A stretch of 64,000 bases of DNA from Bog-473 sp963777485 (GTDB taxonomy: Bacteria > Actinomycetota > Acidimicrobiia > Acidimicrobiales > RAAP-2), in contig CAVZQP010000001.1 in the NCBI GenBank assembly GCA_963777485.1, positions 248,001 through 312,000 of the forward strand. The letters are read 5' to 3'. Position 1 is the stretch's first letter, and each line of letters begins with the position of its first letter. The notes beneath the pieces are model-generated. The model did no database searches and had not been told where the DNA came from. It saw only the letters and a list, made by a program, of their open reading frames with translations. This document shows, piece by piece, positions 7,880 to 16,559 of the stretch. Position numbers and translations under genes: made by a program.

Positions 7880-9286
7880 ATGACGACGCCAACGCCGGCG
7901 AACGCTTCGAGCCGGCCCCGGCTGCTGCCGGGGCGGAACCGCAATCCCGACCGCCTGCCGCACCAGCGACGGCGACGCACGCGCCGCATCCTCGCGCAAG
8001 CAGGTGTCTTCGACGCCATCGTGTCGCTTGCCGGACTGCTGGGGCGCCCGGTGCGCAACCAGCAGGGTCAAGACATCGGCCGCCTCGAAGACGTCGTGGC
8101 GCGCTGGGCGGACGGGCAGGTGTACCCACCGGTGAGCGGGCTCGTCATCCGAATCGGCCGTCGCCTCGCGTTCGTGCCCGCGTCGGCCATCGACCGGGTC
8201 GGGCACGCCGAGGTGTCCTTGCGGTCGTCCCGCCTCGACATGCGCGACGTCGTGCGCCGACCCGGCGAGGTCCACCTCGCCCGCGACGTGCTCGACCATC
8301 AGCTGGTGGACCTCGAGGGCGTCCAGGTCATCCGCGCCGCCGACCTCTATCTGGCCGAGGTTCTCGGCCGCATCCGGCTGGTCGGGGCGGACGTCTCGAC
8401 CGCCACCCTGCTGCGGCGCCTCGGGCCTCGCCGGTGGCGCCCCCGCCCGACGCCTGACCGCGTCATCGACTGGGCCGCGATCCAACCCTTCAACGAGCCG
8501 GCGGATCCGGAGAACCCGGCGACCCCCGTGCGCCTCAACACGACCAACGAAGGCCTGCACCGGCTTCGCCCGGGCGAGCTGGCCGACTTGCTCGAGGACC
8601 TGCGCCGTGACGAACGTCGCGAGCTGCTTGCCGCACTCAGCCCGGACGAGGCGGCCGACGCCCTCGAGGAGATGCAGGCCGAGGACCTCGAACAGCTTCT
8701 GCGCGAGTCGGACCCGGTGGAGGCGGCGCGCCTGCTGGCGGCCATGGAGCCCGACGAGGCGGTCGACGCGTTGCGCGACCTGCCCCTGGCCGTCCGGGCT
8801 GAGGTCCTCCGCCACATCCCGCCCCGGACGGCGCTCGAGCTACGCGAGCTCCTCGGCTACGAGGAGGACGAGGCCGGCGGCATCATGACCACCGCCCTGG
8901 TCACGGCGAAGTCGGGCGAAAAGGTGAAGAAGGTAGCTGACCGGCTCAGCGAGGCGCGGAGCCACGACGTCGACCTCGATGCCGTGGCGGTCGTCGACTC
9001 GGAGGGCTGTCTCGTCGGCGACGTGACCATGCTCGACGTCCTGCTCGCGTTGCGCTCCGACGCCGATACCCGGATGTCCGCACTTCTCGAAGAGGAGGAC
9101 GTGGTCACGGTGTCGCCGCACGAGTCGGCGAAGGAGGTCGCGACGCGCCTGATCGAGACGCGGCGCCTCTCGATGGTGGTGGTCGGCGACGACGGCCACC
9201 CGCTCGGGCGCATCCTGGCCGACGACGTTCTCGACGCACTGGTACCGACCAAAGGCCGCTTCCACTTCCCACGCCTCTTGTCATGA
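7880..9286 (+). CDS. Soluble PRC-barrel / MgtE-N / CBS-pair protein
   Basis: A protein of 468 residues without membrane segments. After a basic, disordered N-terminus there are two PRC-barrel-like units (about residues 45-115 and 130-175), then the MgtE intracellular N-domain (about 225-330, helical repeats such as LADLLEDLRRDERRELLAALSPDEAADALEEM and MEPDEAVDALRDLP), then two CBS domains (about 335-460, GGIMTTALV and PLGRILADDVLDAL). In true MgtE channels these cytoplasmic domains sense Mg2+ and gate an attached pore. Here the pore is missing and the next gene encodes a different transporter, so this protein probably senses metal and regulates that partner in trans. The start at 7880 has GAGGAGG 7 bases upstream. 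Its stop overlaps the transporter start (ATGA). Confidence 0.88.
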   Translation: MTTPTPANASSRPRLLPGRNRNPDRLPHQRRRRTRRILAQAGVFDAIVSLAGLLGRPVRNQQGQDIGRLEDVVARWADGQVYPPVSGLVIRIGRRLAFVPASAIDRVGHAEVSLRSSRLDMRDVVRRPGEVHLARDVLDHQLVDLEGVQVIRAADLYLAEVLGRIRLVGADVSTATLLRRLGPRRWRPRPTPDRVIDWAAIQPFNEPADPENPATPVRLNTTNEGLHRLRPGELADLLEDLRRDERRELLAALSPDEAADALEEMQAEDLEQLLRESDPVEAARLLAAMEPDEAVDALRDLPLAVRAEVLRHIPPRTALELRELLGYEEDEAGGIMTTALVTAKSGEKVKKVADRLSEARSHDVDLDAVAVVDSEGCLVGDVTMLDVLLALRSDADTRMSALLEEEDVVTVSPHESAKEVATRLIETRRLSMVVVGDDGHPLGRILADDVLDALVPTKGRFHFPRLLS

Positions 9287-10524
9287 GGCCGTTTGCCTCG
9301 AGGCGGTGGCTGATCTACCTCGCCGCGGCCGGCCCCGGTCTGATCGCGGCGGCGGCGGGCAACGACGCGGGTGGCGTCGTCACCTACTCCTCGGCTGGGG
9401 CGCAGTTCGTGTACCGGACGCTGTTCCTGATGGTCCTGATCACGATCGCCTACGTGATCGTCCAGGAGATGGTGGCCCGCCTGTCCGTCCACACCGGGAA
9501 GGGTCTGGCCGCGCTCATCCGGGAGGAGTTCGACCTGCGCCTCACGGCGTTCGCCATCATCGCCTTCGCGATCGCCAACGTCGGGCTGATGGTCACCGAG
9601 TTCGGCGGGATCGCCACGGCCTTCGAGCTTTTCCACGTCTCGCGCTACATCTCGGTGCCGATCGCGGCCGTCGCTATCTGGTCGCTCGTGCTCTTCGGTA
9701 CCTACCGCTACGCCGAGCGAGTCTTCCTTCTCCTCACGGTCGTGTTCATCGCCTACCCCATCGCGGCCGTGCTGTCCCACCCCGACTGGAAGGCCGTGGC
9801 GGCCAATACGGTATGGCCCCATTTCGTTGCGTCCAAGTCGTTCTTGTTGCTTTCGGTTGCGCTCATCGGGACGACGATCACCCCGTACATCCAGCTCTAC
9901 GAGGCCGGCGCCGTCGTCGACAAGGGCGTCAAGCCGTCCTCCTACCACTTCCAGCGCGTCGACGCGATAACCGGCGCGGTGCTCGCGGCCTTCGTCGCGA
10001 TGTCGATCATCGTCGCGACGGGTGCCACGATCGGAGGCACCGGGCCGCTGACCTCGGCGACGACAGCGGCGAAAGGCCTCGAGCCCGTGGCGGGTGCCGC
10101 GGCTTCGACCCTGTTCGGCCTCGGCCTCCTCGGGGCATCAGCCCTGGCCGCGGCCGTAGTGCCGTTGTCGACCTCGTACGCCGTAGCCGAGGCGATCGGC
10201 GTCGAGCGCTCGGTGTCATCGAGTTTCCGCCAAGCCCCGGTCTTCCTGGGCATCTTCACCTTTCAGATCGTGATCGGGGCGGCCGTGGTTCTCGTGCCCG
10301 GCAACCTCATCACGCTCATCTTGAACACCCAGGTCCTCGAGGGCGTCATCACGCCCATCACCCTGATCCTGATCCTGATCCTGGCCAACCGGCGTTCCCT
10401 TCTCGGTTCGGCCGCCAACGGCCCCTTCGCCCGGACCGCCGGTGGCCTGGCCATCGTCGCGGTCGCCGCGGTGGCCGCCGTCTACGTCGTGCTCACGGTT
10501 CTCAACTGGGTGGGCGTCGGTTGA
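9283..10524 (+). CDS. NRAMP-related divalent metal transporter (Mg2+-type candidate)
   Basis: A membrane protein of 413 residues with the SLC11/NRAMP fold and about 11 hydrophobic segments. In TM1 the canonical DPGN metal motif reads D-A-G-G (in GNDAGGVVTYSS), keeping the Asp but losing Pro and Asn. In TM6 the usual MPHN reads T-P-Y-I (in GTTITPYIQLYEAG), so the soft methionine ligand that favours Mn2+/Fe2+ is absent. Such changes are expected in NRAMP-related magnesium transporters, and the overlap with an MgtE-N/CBS gene points the same way. Mg2+ as the substrate is inference. Translation is coupled to the upstream gene through the ATGA overlap. Confidence 0.87.
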   Translation: MRPFASRRWLIYLAAAGPGLIAAAAGNDAGGVVTYSSAGAQFVYRTLFLMVLITIAYVIVQEMVARLSVHTGKGLAALIREEFDLRLTAFAIIAFAIANVGLMVTEFGGIATAFELFHVSRYISVPIAAVAIWSLVLFGTYRYAERVFLLLTVVFIAYPIAAVLSHPDWKAVAANTVWPHFVASKSFLLLSVALIGTTITPYIQLYEAGAVVDKGVKPSSYHFQRVDAITGAVLAAFVAMSIIVATGATIGGTGPLTSATTAAKGLEPVAGAAASTLFGLGLLGASALAAAVVPLSTSYAVAEAIGVERSVSSSFRQAPVFLGIFTFQIVIGAAVVLVPGNLITLILNTQVLEGVITPITLILILILANRRSLLGSAANGPFARTAGGLAIVAVAAVAAVYVVLTVLNWVGVG

Positions 10525-10641
10525 CCAGGCCCCTGTGTTGCTTTGTCCTCAGTTGCGCTGCTACGCCGCCGCGCCGTTTGCGCCGGACCTGGGCGTTCGG
10601 GGAGGCTATGACCTCCATGTCGGGCCGAGTCGGGACATCCA

Positions 10642-12024
10642 TTGCCTAAGACTCCCCGGCAGAAGTGGATCGAGACCAAGGAGTCGTGGGAGCGGTCGCT
10701 TCACATCGAGGTGCCGCCGCGGCAGCCTGCCGCCCCGCCTCGTCCCGGGGGCCTGCGCGTCGCCTACTTGACCTATCGGGGCAATCCCCGCTGTGGTGGC
10801 CAGGGCGTCTACACCCGTCACCTCACCCGTGAGCTCGTCGCCCTCGGCCATTCGGTCGAGGTCTTCTCGGGACCGCCGTGGCCCGAGCTCGATGAGGGGG
10901 TCGGCTTCACGCCCGTCCCGGGGCTCGACCTGTATCGAGACCCCGATCCCTTCCGCTTCCCGCATCCGCGCGAGTTCTGCTCGCGGGAGGACTGGATCGA
11001 GTTCGCCGTCATGTGCTCGGCCGGCTTCGGCGAGCCGCTGGCCTACTCACGACGTGCCCGCCAGCTGCTGGCGCAGCGGCGCAGCGACTTCGACGTCGTG
11101 CACGACAACCAGTGCCTCGGCAACGGCATGCTCGGCATGGTCGAGGACGGCTGGCCGCTGCTGACCACCTTGCACCATCCGATCACGGTGGACCGCCAGC
11201 TCGCGCTGGCGCACACGTCGAACCCGTGGCAGACCTTCACCCAGCGCCGTTGGTTCGGCTTCCTCCGAATGCAGGTGCGCGTCGCCCGGGCGCTGCCCGC
11301 CGTGGTGACGGTGTCGGAGAACTCGCGCAAGGACATCGTGGGCCAGTTGGGCGTCCGGCCGGAGCGGATGACGGTCGTGCCGGTCGGCGTCGACCACACG
11401 GTGTTCCGCCCGCGCGAGGACGTGACGCCGCAGGTGGGGCGCATCATGGTCACATCGAGCAGCGACGTGCCGATGAAGGGGCTCGTCCCCCTGCTCGAGG
11501 CGGTCGCAAAGCTGCGCACCGAACGCGACGTGGAGCTCACCGTGATCGGGCGCCCCTCTGAGGGCGGCCGGGTCGACCGGGCCATCGCCCGGCTGGGTCT
11601 GGCCGACGCGGTGAAATGCGTGAGCGGCATCAGCGACGACGAGCTGGCCCGGTTGTACGGCGAGGCCGAGGTGGCGGTCGTGCCGTCCTTGTACGAGGGG
11701 TTCTCGCTGCCCGCGATCGAGGCCATGTCCTGCGGCGTGGCGGTCGTGGCGACGACCGGCGGCGCATTGCCCGAGGTCGTGGGTCGCGACGGCGAGACCG
11801 GGTTGTTGGTGCCGCCGGACGACCCCGGCGCGCTGGCAGGTGCGGTCGCGCGGCTGCTCGACGACCCGGGCCTGCGGGCGCGGCTCGGCGCCGCCGGCCG
11901 CGAGCGCGTGGTGCGCCGCTTCACGTGGCAGGTCACGGCGGCGGGCACCGCCGAGTGCTACCAGGCGATGCTCGAGGGGCGGCCGCTCCCGGGTGCGCCG
12001 TCGGAGGCGTCGAGCCCGTGCTGA
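10642..12024 (+). CDS. GT4-family glycosyltransferase
   Basis: A retaining GT-B glycosyltransferase of about 460 residues. The N-terminal Rossmann half starts at LRVAYLTYRGNPRCGGQGVY, a donor-domain glycine loop, and the C-terminal half holds the EX7E signature in PSLYEGFSLPAIEAMSCG, which contacts the nucleotide-sugar. The sugar and acceptor are unknown. The first 35 residues are basic and may be dispensable; the TTG at 10642 is a weak start without a clear ribosome site, and a later GTG is possible. Its last 7 bases overlap the methyltransferase gene, which in turn overlaps a third gene, so the three probably act in one pathway. Confidence 0.87.
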   Translation: MPKTPRQKWIETKESWERSLHIEVPPRQPAAPPRPGGLRVAYLTYRGNPRCGGQGVYTRHLTRELVALGHSVEVFSGPPWPELDEGVGFTPVPGLDLYRDPDPFRFPHPREFCSREDWIEFAVMCSAGFGEPLAYSRRARQLLAQRRSDFDVVHDNQCLGNGMLGMVEDGWPLLTTLHHPITVDRQLALAHTSNPWQTFTQRRWFGFLRMQVRVARALPAVVTVSENSRKDIVGQLGVRPERMTVVPVGVDHTVFRPREDVTPQVGRIMVTSSSDVPMKGLVPLLEAVAKLRTERDVELTVIGRPSEGGRVDRAIARLGLADAVKCVSGISDDELARLYGEAEVAVVPSLYEGFSLPAIEAMSCGVAVVATTGGALPEVVGRDGETGLLVPPDDPGALAGAVARLLDDPGLRARLGAAGRERVVRRFTWQVTAAGTAECYQAMLEGRPLPGAPSEASSPC

Positions 12025-12827
12025 CCGTCGACTACGACCGGCTCGGCGTCGGGCCTGGCGACCTTGTGCTGGACCTCGGCTGCGGCTTCGGGCGTCACGC
12101 GTTCGAGGCGGCCCGTCGCGGCGCGTTCGTCGTCGCTCTCGACGCCGGCCCCGACGAGGTGGCCCAGGTACGCGCCACCCTCGGTGCGATGGTCGAGGCG
12201 GGGGAGCTGGCCCCGGACCACCCGGCGGCCGCCGTGCAGGGCGACGCGCTGGCGCTGCCGTTTGCCGACGGGACGTTCGACCGGGTCATCGCGTCCGAGG
12301 TGCTCGAGCACATCCCGAACGACGTCGGTGCGATGCGTGAGCTGGCCCGGGTTTTGAAGCCCGGCGGCGCGATGGCCGTGACCGTGCCGCGTTGCGCGCC
12401 TGAGACGGTCAACTGGGTGCTCTCGGACGAGTACCACGACACGCCGGGAGGTCACGTCCGCATCTACCGGCGCTCCACATTGGAGCGCCGCCTCGCTTCG
12501 GTGGGCCTCGAGCCGACGGGTCACGGCCACGCGCACGGGCTGCACTCGCCCTACTGGTGGCTGCGCTGCCTCGTTGGCGTGTCCAACGACTCGAACCCAG
12601 CGGTGGCGGCGTACCACAAGGTGCTGGTGTGGGACATCGTGAAGGCCCCGTTCGTGACACGGGCGGCGGACCGGGTGTTGAGCCCGCTCATCGGCAAGAG
12701 CCTGGTGGTGTATTTGTCCAAGCCCGCGGTGACTGTCGCGGGGCTGCCTGACGCGCGCCCGGACCGGCCCCGCGGCGTGCCGGGCCGGCGCGGGCCGACG
12801 TCGCCGAAGCAGGGGGCGGCGGCATGA
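12018..12827 (+). CDS. Class I SAM-dependent methyltransferase
   Basis: A 269-residue enzyme. The SAM loop VLDLGCGFGRHAFEAARRG, the acidic residue after it (VVALDAG), the DALALPFADGTFDRVIASEVLEHI segment and the post-motif LKPGGAMAVTVP are the standard methyltransferase_11/25 layout. About 60 C-terminal residues after PAVTVAG are proline- and arginine-rich and probably disordered. The GTG start at 12018 overlaps the preceding glycosyltransferase by 7 bases and the stop overlaps the following gene by 4, indicating tight co-expression. The substrate is unknown but probably the product of the neighbouring glycosyltransferase. Confidence 0.88.
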   Translation: MLTVDYDRLGVGPGDLVLDLGCGFGRHAFEAARRGAFVVALDAGPDEVAQVRATLGAMVEAGELAPDHPAAAVQGDALALPFADGTFDRVIASEVLEHIPNDVGAMRELARVLKPGGAMAVTVPRCAPETVNWVLSDEYHDTPGGHVRIYRRSTLERRLASVGLEPTGHGHAHGLHSPYWWLRCLVGVSNDSNPAVAAYHKVLVWDIVKAPFVTRAADRVLSPLIGKSLVVYLSKPAVTVAGLPDARPDRPRGVPGRRGPTSPKQGAAA

Positions 12828-13987
12828 CGACAGAGGAGATCCGCTCGATGCACTCGATCCGTTCGGCCCACTCGGCCGAGGTCACCATCCCCGAGGTGCC
12901 CGGCATCCTCACAGCCTCGGACGTCCTCGCCACCGCCCACGCCATCGCCGAGGTCCAGCGGCACGACGGGATGATCCCGTGGTTCGAGGACGGCCATTGC
13001 GACCCGTGGAACCACGTCGAGGCCGCGATGGCCCTCACCGTGTGCGGCCTGGTCGACGAGGCGATGGCCGCGTACCGCTGGCTCGTCGAGCGCCAGCTGC
13101 CCGACGGGAGCTGGTTCAACTACTACCGCCGCGACGCGGTGAAGGACCCGCGTCTCGACACGAACGTGTGCGCCTATCTTGCGGCGGGGGCGTGGCACCA
13201 CCACCTGATCACCGGCGACATCGCGTTCTTGGGCGAGTTGTGGCCGACGATCGAGGGTGGGATCGACTGGATCCTGCGCCTGCAGCAGCCCGACGGCTCG
13301 GTGCTGTGGTCGCTCGACTCGTCGGGCCGGGCAGAGAAGTATGCGCTGCTGACGGGATCGTCGTCGATCTACCACTCGCTGCGCTGCGCCGTGGCGATCG
13401 CCGAGTGCTTGGCCAAGGACCGCCCGGACTGGGAGCTGGCGGCAGGCCGGCTCGGCCACGCGGTTGCGCATCACCCGGGCGCGTTCGCGCCGAAGGTGGA
13501 GTTCGCGATGGACTGGTACTACCCGATGCTGTCGGGTGCGCTCGAGGGCGAAGCGGGCCGGCGCCGCATCGCAGAGGGCTGGTCGACATTCGTGATGGAG
13601 GGCCTCGGCGTGCGCTGCGTGTCGACGGGGGACTGGGTGACGGCAGCGGAGACGGCCGAGTGCGTGCTGACTTTGGACGCGCTGGGGCTGGACCAGGCGG
13701 CGCGCGAGCTCTTCGTCGCCGGGCAGAACCTGCGGCTGCCAGACGGCTCGTATTGGACGGGCATGGTGTACCCGGAGCGCGAGACATTCCCCAAGAACGA
13801 GCGCACGACCTACACGTTCGCCGCGCAGGTGCTGGCCGCGGATGCGTTGTCGGACACGACGCCCGCGGCGGGACTGTTCCGCGGCGAGCGACTGCCGGCG
13901 CCGCTCGACCTGGCCGAGCCGCACTGCGGGGACGCCACCGAGGGCTGCACGGTGTCGGAGTACTCGGAGCGCGGCCGGCGCGGCTGA
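12824..13987 (+). CDS. Alpha/alpha-barrel protein, prenyltransferase/squalene-cyclase-like
   Basis: A 387-residue protein with repeated helical-hairpin motifs such as RQLPDGSWFNYYRR, LRLQQPDGSVLWSLD and NLRLPDGSYWTGMVYP, the QxxDGSW-like repeats of the alpha/alpha toroid seen in terpene cyclases, prenyltransferases and some glycoside hydrolases. No DXDD cyclase motif is visible, so it should not be called a cyclase. It is the last of three overlapping genes with a GT4 glycosyltransferase and a methyltransferase. From the context it may process or bind the glycan or lipid made by the other two. Function unknown. Confidence 0.75.
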   Translation: MTTEEIRSMHSIRSAHSAEVTIPEVPGILTASDVLATAHAIAEVQRHDGMIPWFEDGHCDPWNHVEAAMALTVCGLVDEAMAAYRWLVERQLPDGSWFNYYRRDAVKDPRLDTNVCAYLAAGAWHHHLITGDIAFLGELWPTIEGGIDWILRLQQPDGSVLWSLDSSGRAEKYALLTGSSSIYHSLRCAVAIAECLAKDRPDWELAAGRLGHAVAHHPGAFAPKVEFAMDWYYPMLSGALEGEAGRRRIAEGWSTFVMEGLGVRCVSTGDWVTAAETAECVLTLDALGLDQAARELFVAGQNLRLPDGSYWTGMVYPERETFPKNERTTYTFAAQVLAADALSDTTPAAGLFRGERLPAPLDLAEPHCGDATEGCTVSEYSERGRRG

Positions 13988-14117
13988 GCATCGCCGGCGG
14001 GATGGCCGGGAAGAATGCCCGGCCCTCTCTGCGCCGATCGCTCCAGGATTTCCGGGGTGGGCTCCGCCCACTACGGTGAGGGCTCTCCATGAGTCACGAA
14101 GGGTGCGCGACCAACCG

Positions 14118-15029
14118 ATGAGCGGCGACGAATTCTCCGTCCGCCTCACGAGCCTCCATGGCAACGACGTCGCCTACCGGCGCGCGGGACGGGGACCCGT
14201 GCTGTTGTTGTTGCACGGCATCGCGGGCAGCTCCGAGACCTGGGTGCCCGCCATGCGGCTCCTCCAGCGTGACTACACAGTGATCGCGCCGGACTTCCTC
14301 GGACACGGCGCCTCTGCCAAACCGCCCGGTGATTATTCGCTGGGCAACTACGCGGCCGGGCTGCGTGACTTTCTCGACGTGCTCGGAATCGACCGCGCCA
14401 CGGTGGTCGGTCAGTCCTATGGCGGTGGCGTGGCTCTGCAGTTCGCCTATCAGTTCCCCGAGCGATGCGAGCGACTCGCCCTGGTCGACGCCGGGGGCCT
14501 CGGACGCGAAGTCAGCTGGCTGCTCCGTCTGGTGACACTGCCCGGTGCTGAATACGTGCTGCCCGCCCTGTTCCTGGCGCCGGTGCGCGATTGGGGGAAC
14601 TGGGCCCTCTCGTTCCTCAGGGCCCGGGGCATTCGGAGTGACCGGGCGACCGAGATGTGGCGCTCGTTCGGGTCACTCACCGATCCGGCCAACCGGGCCG
14701 CGTTCGTCCGAACCATGCGCGCGGTGATCGAACCCGGTGGACAAGCGGTCAGCGCGACGGATCGTCTCTACCTTGCTCAGGAGATGCCCACGCTCATCGT
14801 TTGGGGCGACCAGGACAAGATCATTCCGGTGCACCACGCCCATCAGACGCACGAGGCCATTCCGCACAGCCGCCTCGAGATCATCCCGGGCGTGGGCCAT
14901 TTCCCGCACGTCGAAGAGCCGTACCGATTCGTGGAGATCCTGGTGGACTTCCTCCGCACGACCGAACCGAGCAGCTATCGGCCGGAGATGCGCCGCAGTG
15001 TGCTGCTCAGGGGCGCCGACACCTCGTAA
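14118..15029 (+). CDS. Alpha/beta hydrolase
   Basis: A serine hydrolase of about 303 residues. The oxyanion strand LLLLHGIAGSSETW, nucleophile elbow GQSYGGG, the acid in WGDQDKIIP and the catalytic histidine in PGVGHFPHVEEP are all in order, so it should be active. A cap domain lies between residues about 135 and 205. Such enzymes range from esterases and lipases to C-C bond hydrolases, and the substrate cannot be told. ATG 14118 is the preferred start, although an in-frame GTG lies upstream. It stands 130 bases after the three-gene glycosyltransferase operon. Confidence 0.9.
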   Translation: MSGDEFSVRLTSLHGNDVAYRRAGRGPVLLLLHGIAGSSETWVPAMRLLQRDYTVIAPDFLGHGASAKPPGDYSLGNYAAGLRDFLDVLGIDRATVVGQSYGGGVALQFAYQFPERCERLALVDAGGLGREVSWLLRLVTLPGAEYVLPALFLAPVRDWGNWALSFLRARGIRSDRATEMWRSFGSLTDPANRAAFVRTMRAVIEPGGQAVSATDRLYLAQEMPTLIVWGDQDKIIPVHHAHQTHEAIPHSRLEIIPGVGHFPHVEEPYRFVEILVDFLRTTEPSSYRPEMRRSVLLRGADTS

Positions 15030-15126
15030 CTCGAGCCGAGTACCCCGCGGCGTGACGGGTCTCAGGTGGTCGCCGCGTCATTGTTGGGTGATCCCACCCT
15101 GGCGATCAGAGGCAAGGATCAGTCCT

Positions 15127-15683
15127 ATGTCAAGCTCAGGCATGATCCGGCTTGTGTCGGCACTCGTGGGGCTGGCCCTGCTGGCCACGATCGCTGCGGC
15201 ATGTGGGGTAGGACCAAAGTCAGCCGCGATCCATCACTCGACATCGACAACCACACGGCACTATGTCGCGTTGAAAACCAGTGGTCTGACCGTCGCTCCC
15301 TCGGCGGGCTCCAAGACGCGCAACAAGTGATCGTTTCGGTGAAGGGCTTCCCGCGGGATCCGAAGTACTTCCTCTCAGAATGCTTCTCACCGACAGACGT
15401 CAATGCCGCTGGCTGCGGCAACCAGTTAGCCGCTCAACCCTTCGGCATGACGGACGACCTCGGATCCGGGTCGACGACCTTCTCCGTTCAGTCTTCCGCG
15501 AGCACGGAGCCTTACGTTCGGACGACTCAGCCATACACGGGTGACTGCGTGATCGTGGCAACTGCTGGCATCAACGGAGCCTTCTCTTTCGCTCCGATCA
15601 CCTTCGCTCCTCCGACAGCGGCTGCTCCTGGTACCCACCCGTGCACAAACGGGCAGATCGATGTCTCCGATAACGGGTTCTGA
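15127..15683 (+). pseudogene. Frameshifted lipoprotein with neocarzinostatin-like domain
   Basis: Two reading frames join into one plausible protein of about 185 residues. The first frame, from ATG 15127 (or 15142), gives a lipoprotein signal peptide with lipobox LATIAAAC and a Ser/Thr-rich linker, then runs into TGA at 15328. Reading one base back at the GGG of 15306-15308 gives the continuation GLQDAQQVIVSVKGF, YFLSECF, TFSVQSS and a C-terminal Cys-containing end, the pattern of the neocarzinostatin / macromomycin beta-sandwich (apparent xGxxVTVxGxGF motif). A single missing base in the GGG tract would explain it. It may be a true pseudogene or a consensus error. If intact it would be a small surface lipoprotein. 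Confidence 0.65.
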
Positions 15684-15711
15684 GTAACGCAGCACCGCGA
15701 TCAGGGCGCCC

Positions 15712-16464
15712 TCAGGACCAGTCCCGGTGCGGAGGCAACGGGACGTCAAACTCCATCTCGTCCCACCGCACAATCAGCCGTTTCGCTTCAGCGGGCACGC
15801 CCGGCACAAAGTCGGAATGCCCCCGCCTCTCGTTGCCGCCTCCGCCCGAGCCGCCACCAGTCGATCGGAATTCTGTGCCGACGTCATCGCTGAGGGCGAG
15901 AGAACGGCGCTGCATCTGCAGGCGCTGGGTGAGCTTCTCCCGGAGGATCTTCTTGAAGTCATCCGAGAGGCCGTCCAGGTCGGGTTCTTGGTCAGCGAGC
16001 TCGTCCGCGAAGAGGTCTTCCGGGTCAGGCAACGGAGCGAGTCTCCAGTTGACCGAGACCTTGTCGCTGTAGAGCTCGACTCCGAGGATCTGGATCCGAC
16101 CGCCGTAGGCCAAGGGCCGGTCCGGCTCCTCGACGGCGATCAAGCCGAGGAATCTCGAAACCGGCGGGGGATCAGGTGGGCGTTGCGGACGTTGTGCACT
16201 TCTTCCGCCGAAGTTGATGAGTCTCGCCGTGCCGCCTGGAAAGGGTTCGAGAGGCTGTTCCCCTAGAGCCACCAGCATGCGGTTCGTCCACTCCGCCATT
16301 TCCTCGGCCGAGATGGCGCCGACACCCTTTAGAGCTGAAAGAGCGGCGTTGAACGTCATCAGCGTCCGCGCCTTTCGCTCCTCGGGGTCGACCGAAGGAA
16401 TTGGTGGCTCGATTCGAGCAGTGGCAAGCAACTCTGAGAGGTGAGCTTGAGCAAAGGGATCCAT
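15712..16464 (-). CDS. Hypothetical protein, conserved-looking, soluble
   Basis: Not a family I can name. The 250-residue product from ATG 16464 (MDPFAQAHLSELLATAR) has an N-terminal helical part, a proline-rich stretch near residue 95 (PQRPPDPPPV), a central beta-rich part (GGRIQILGVELYSDKVSVNWRL), an acidic segment, a glycine-rich linker (GGGSGGGGNE) and a final strand-rich segment ending DVPLPPHRDW. An upstream GTG at 16539 would add 25 residues that overlap the regulatory space of the divergent methyltransferase gene. No signal peptide or membrane segment is visible. It lies between two short accessory-looking genes. Confidence 0.65.
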   Translation of the reverse strand: MDPFAQAHLSELLATARIEPPIPSVDPEERKARTLMTFNAALSALKGVGAISAEEMAEWTNRMLVALGEQPLEPFPGGTARLINFGGRSAQRPQRPPDPPPVSRFLGLIAVEEPDRPLAYGGRIQILGVELYSDKVSVNWRLAPLPDPEDLFADELADQEPDLDGLSDDFKKILREKLTQRLQMQRRSLALSDDVGTEFRSTGGGSGGGGNERRGHSDFVPGVPAEAKRLIVRWDEMEFDVPLPPHRDWS

Positions 16465-16559
16465 CGGCGCTCTCGCAGTACCGTAGTCCCCGGGAAAGTC
16501 AGAGGCGTCGAGGGGCAGATGCGGGATGGCACATACCACCTTTGAGTCATAGCCTGACC

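Noticed and set aside
7560..7880. An M-box or yybP-ykoY riboswitch in the metal-operon leader.
   Set aside because: The conserved junction sequences of those classes were not recognised. The leader-ORF and hairpin arrangement explains the sequence better.
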